DNA of 22,259 nt from a virus, in the IMG/VR virus record IMGVR_UViG_3300000101_006642, positions 1-22,259 of that record; one strand, 5' to 3'. The notes beneath the pieces are model-generated. The model worked only from the letters and a program-made list of their open reading frames with translations. It did not search any database and was not told where the DNA came from. The translations under genes and the position numbers were made by a program. Below are positions 22,233 to 22,259 of the stretch, one piece after another; the first letter of the stretch is position 1; every line of letters starts with the position of its first letter.

Positions 22233-22259
22233 CTTTATTTAATTTTCAGGGTTTTTGTT

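Noticed and set aside
22233-22259. The 3' end of another gene at the right edge
   Set aside because: Stop codons occur in all three minus-strand frames within a few codons of the edge, so an ending gene is possible, but too little sequence is present to support one.

Overview
The window is an AT-rich stretch in which every supported gene lies on the minus strand, so transcription runs from position 22259 towards 1. Genes are packed tightly, many with 1-20 base overlaps, and there is no gene-free stretch over 300 bases (the longest is 22162-22259). The clamp-loader pair resembling T4 gp44 and gp62, together with several small phage-type proteins, points to a T4-like (tailed, large-genome) phage. 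Four things suggest a Bacteroidetes/Flavobacteria-type host: a Bacteroidetes-like lipoprotein, a histone H1-like Hc1 protein of the type common in that phylum, starts without Shine-Dalgarno sequences at the sites I checked (A/T-rich leaders instead), and a TAnnTTTG-type promoter. The assignment rests on family recognition by eye; no database search was possible.

Region 1 (22259-18819, in transcription order): a promoter-like site, a 93-aa unknown protein, GroES, GroEL, a 55-aa Hc1-like DNA-binding protein, a hairpin with the exact geometry of a tRNA acceptor/T-arm minihelix, a coiled-coil lipoprotein and a strong intrinsic terminator. This looks like a host-takeover and protein-folding module plus a lipoprotein cassette.

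Region 2 (18803-15420): replication and nucleotide metabolism. It holds the gp44-like clamp-loader ATPase, an 83-aa protein, the gp62-like clamp-loader small subunit, a 76-aa unknown, a DUF1599/MazG-like protein, a PD-(D/E)XK nuclease with four cysteines placed for an Fe-S cluster, and a small ribbon-helix-helix-like protein.

Region 3 (15410-1): a glycan biosynthesis cluster of about 15 kb and 18 genes that runs off the left edge. In order: two GT4 glycosyltransferases, a zinc-ribbon protein, a GT2 glycosyltransferase, GDP-fucose synthase-like, a methyltransferase, GDP-mannose 4,6-dehydratase, a GT10 fucosyltransferase-like enzyme, a second methyltransferase-like protein, a DegT-fold enzyme with His at the PLP-lysine position (3-dehydratase type), a dTDP-glucose 4,6-dehydratase-like SDR, a two-subunit minimal thiamine-diphosphate enzyme resembling E1 alpha/beta, an SDR, an unknown GT-like protein, another SDR, a WavE-like protein, and a HAD phosphatase-nucleotidyltransferase fusion cut by the window edge.

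Together region 3 can be read as two nucleotide-sugar branches feeding several transferases. One is GDP-mannose to GDP-fucose (or a colitose-like sugar) used by the GT10 enzyme. The other is a 4-keto-6-deoxy sugar that is 3-deoxygenated and then possibly given a two-carbon branch by the thiamine enzyme, by analogy with yersiniose synthesis. That second route, built on a split ThDP enzyme without the usual C-terminal domain, is the most novel proposal here and is inference.
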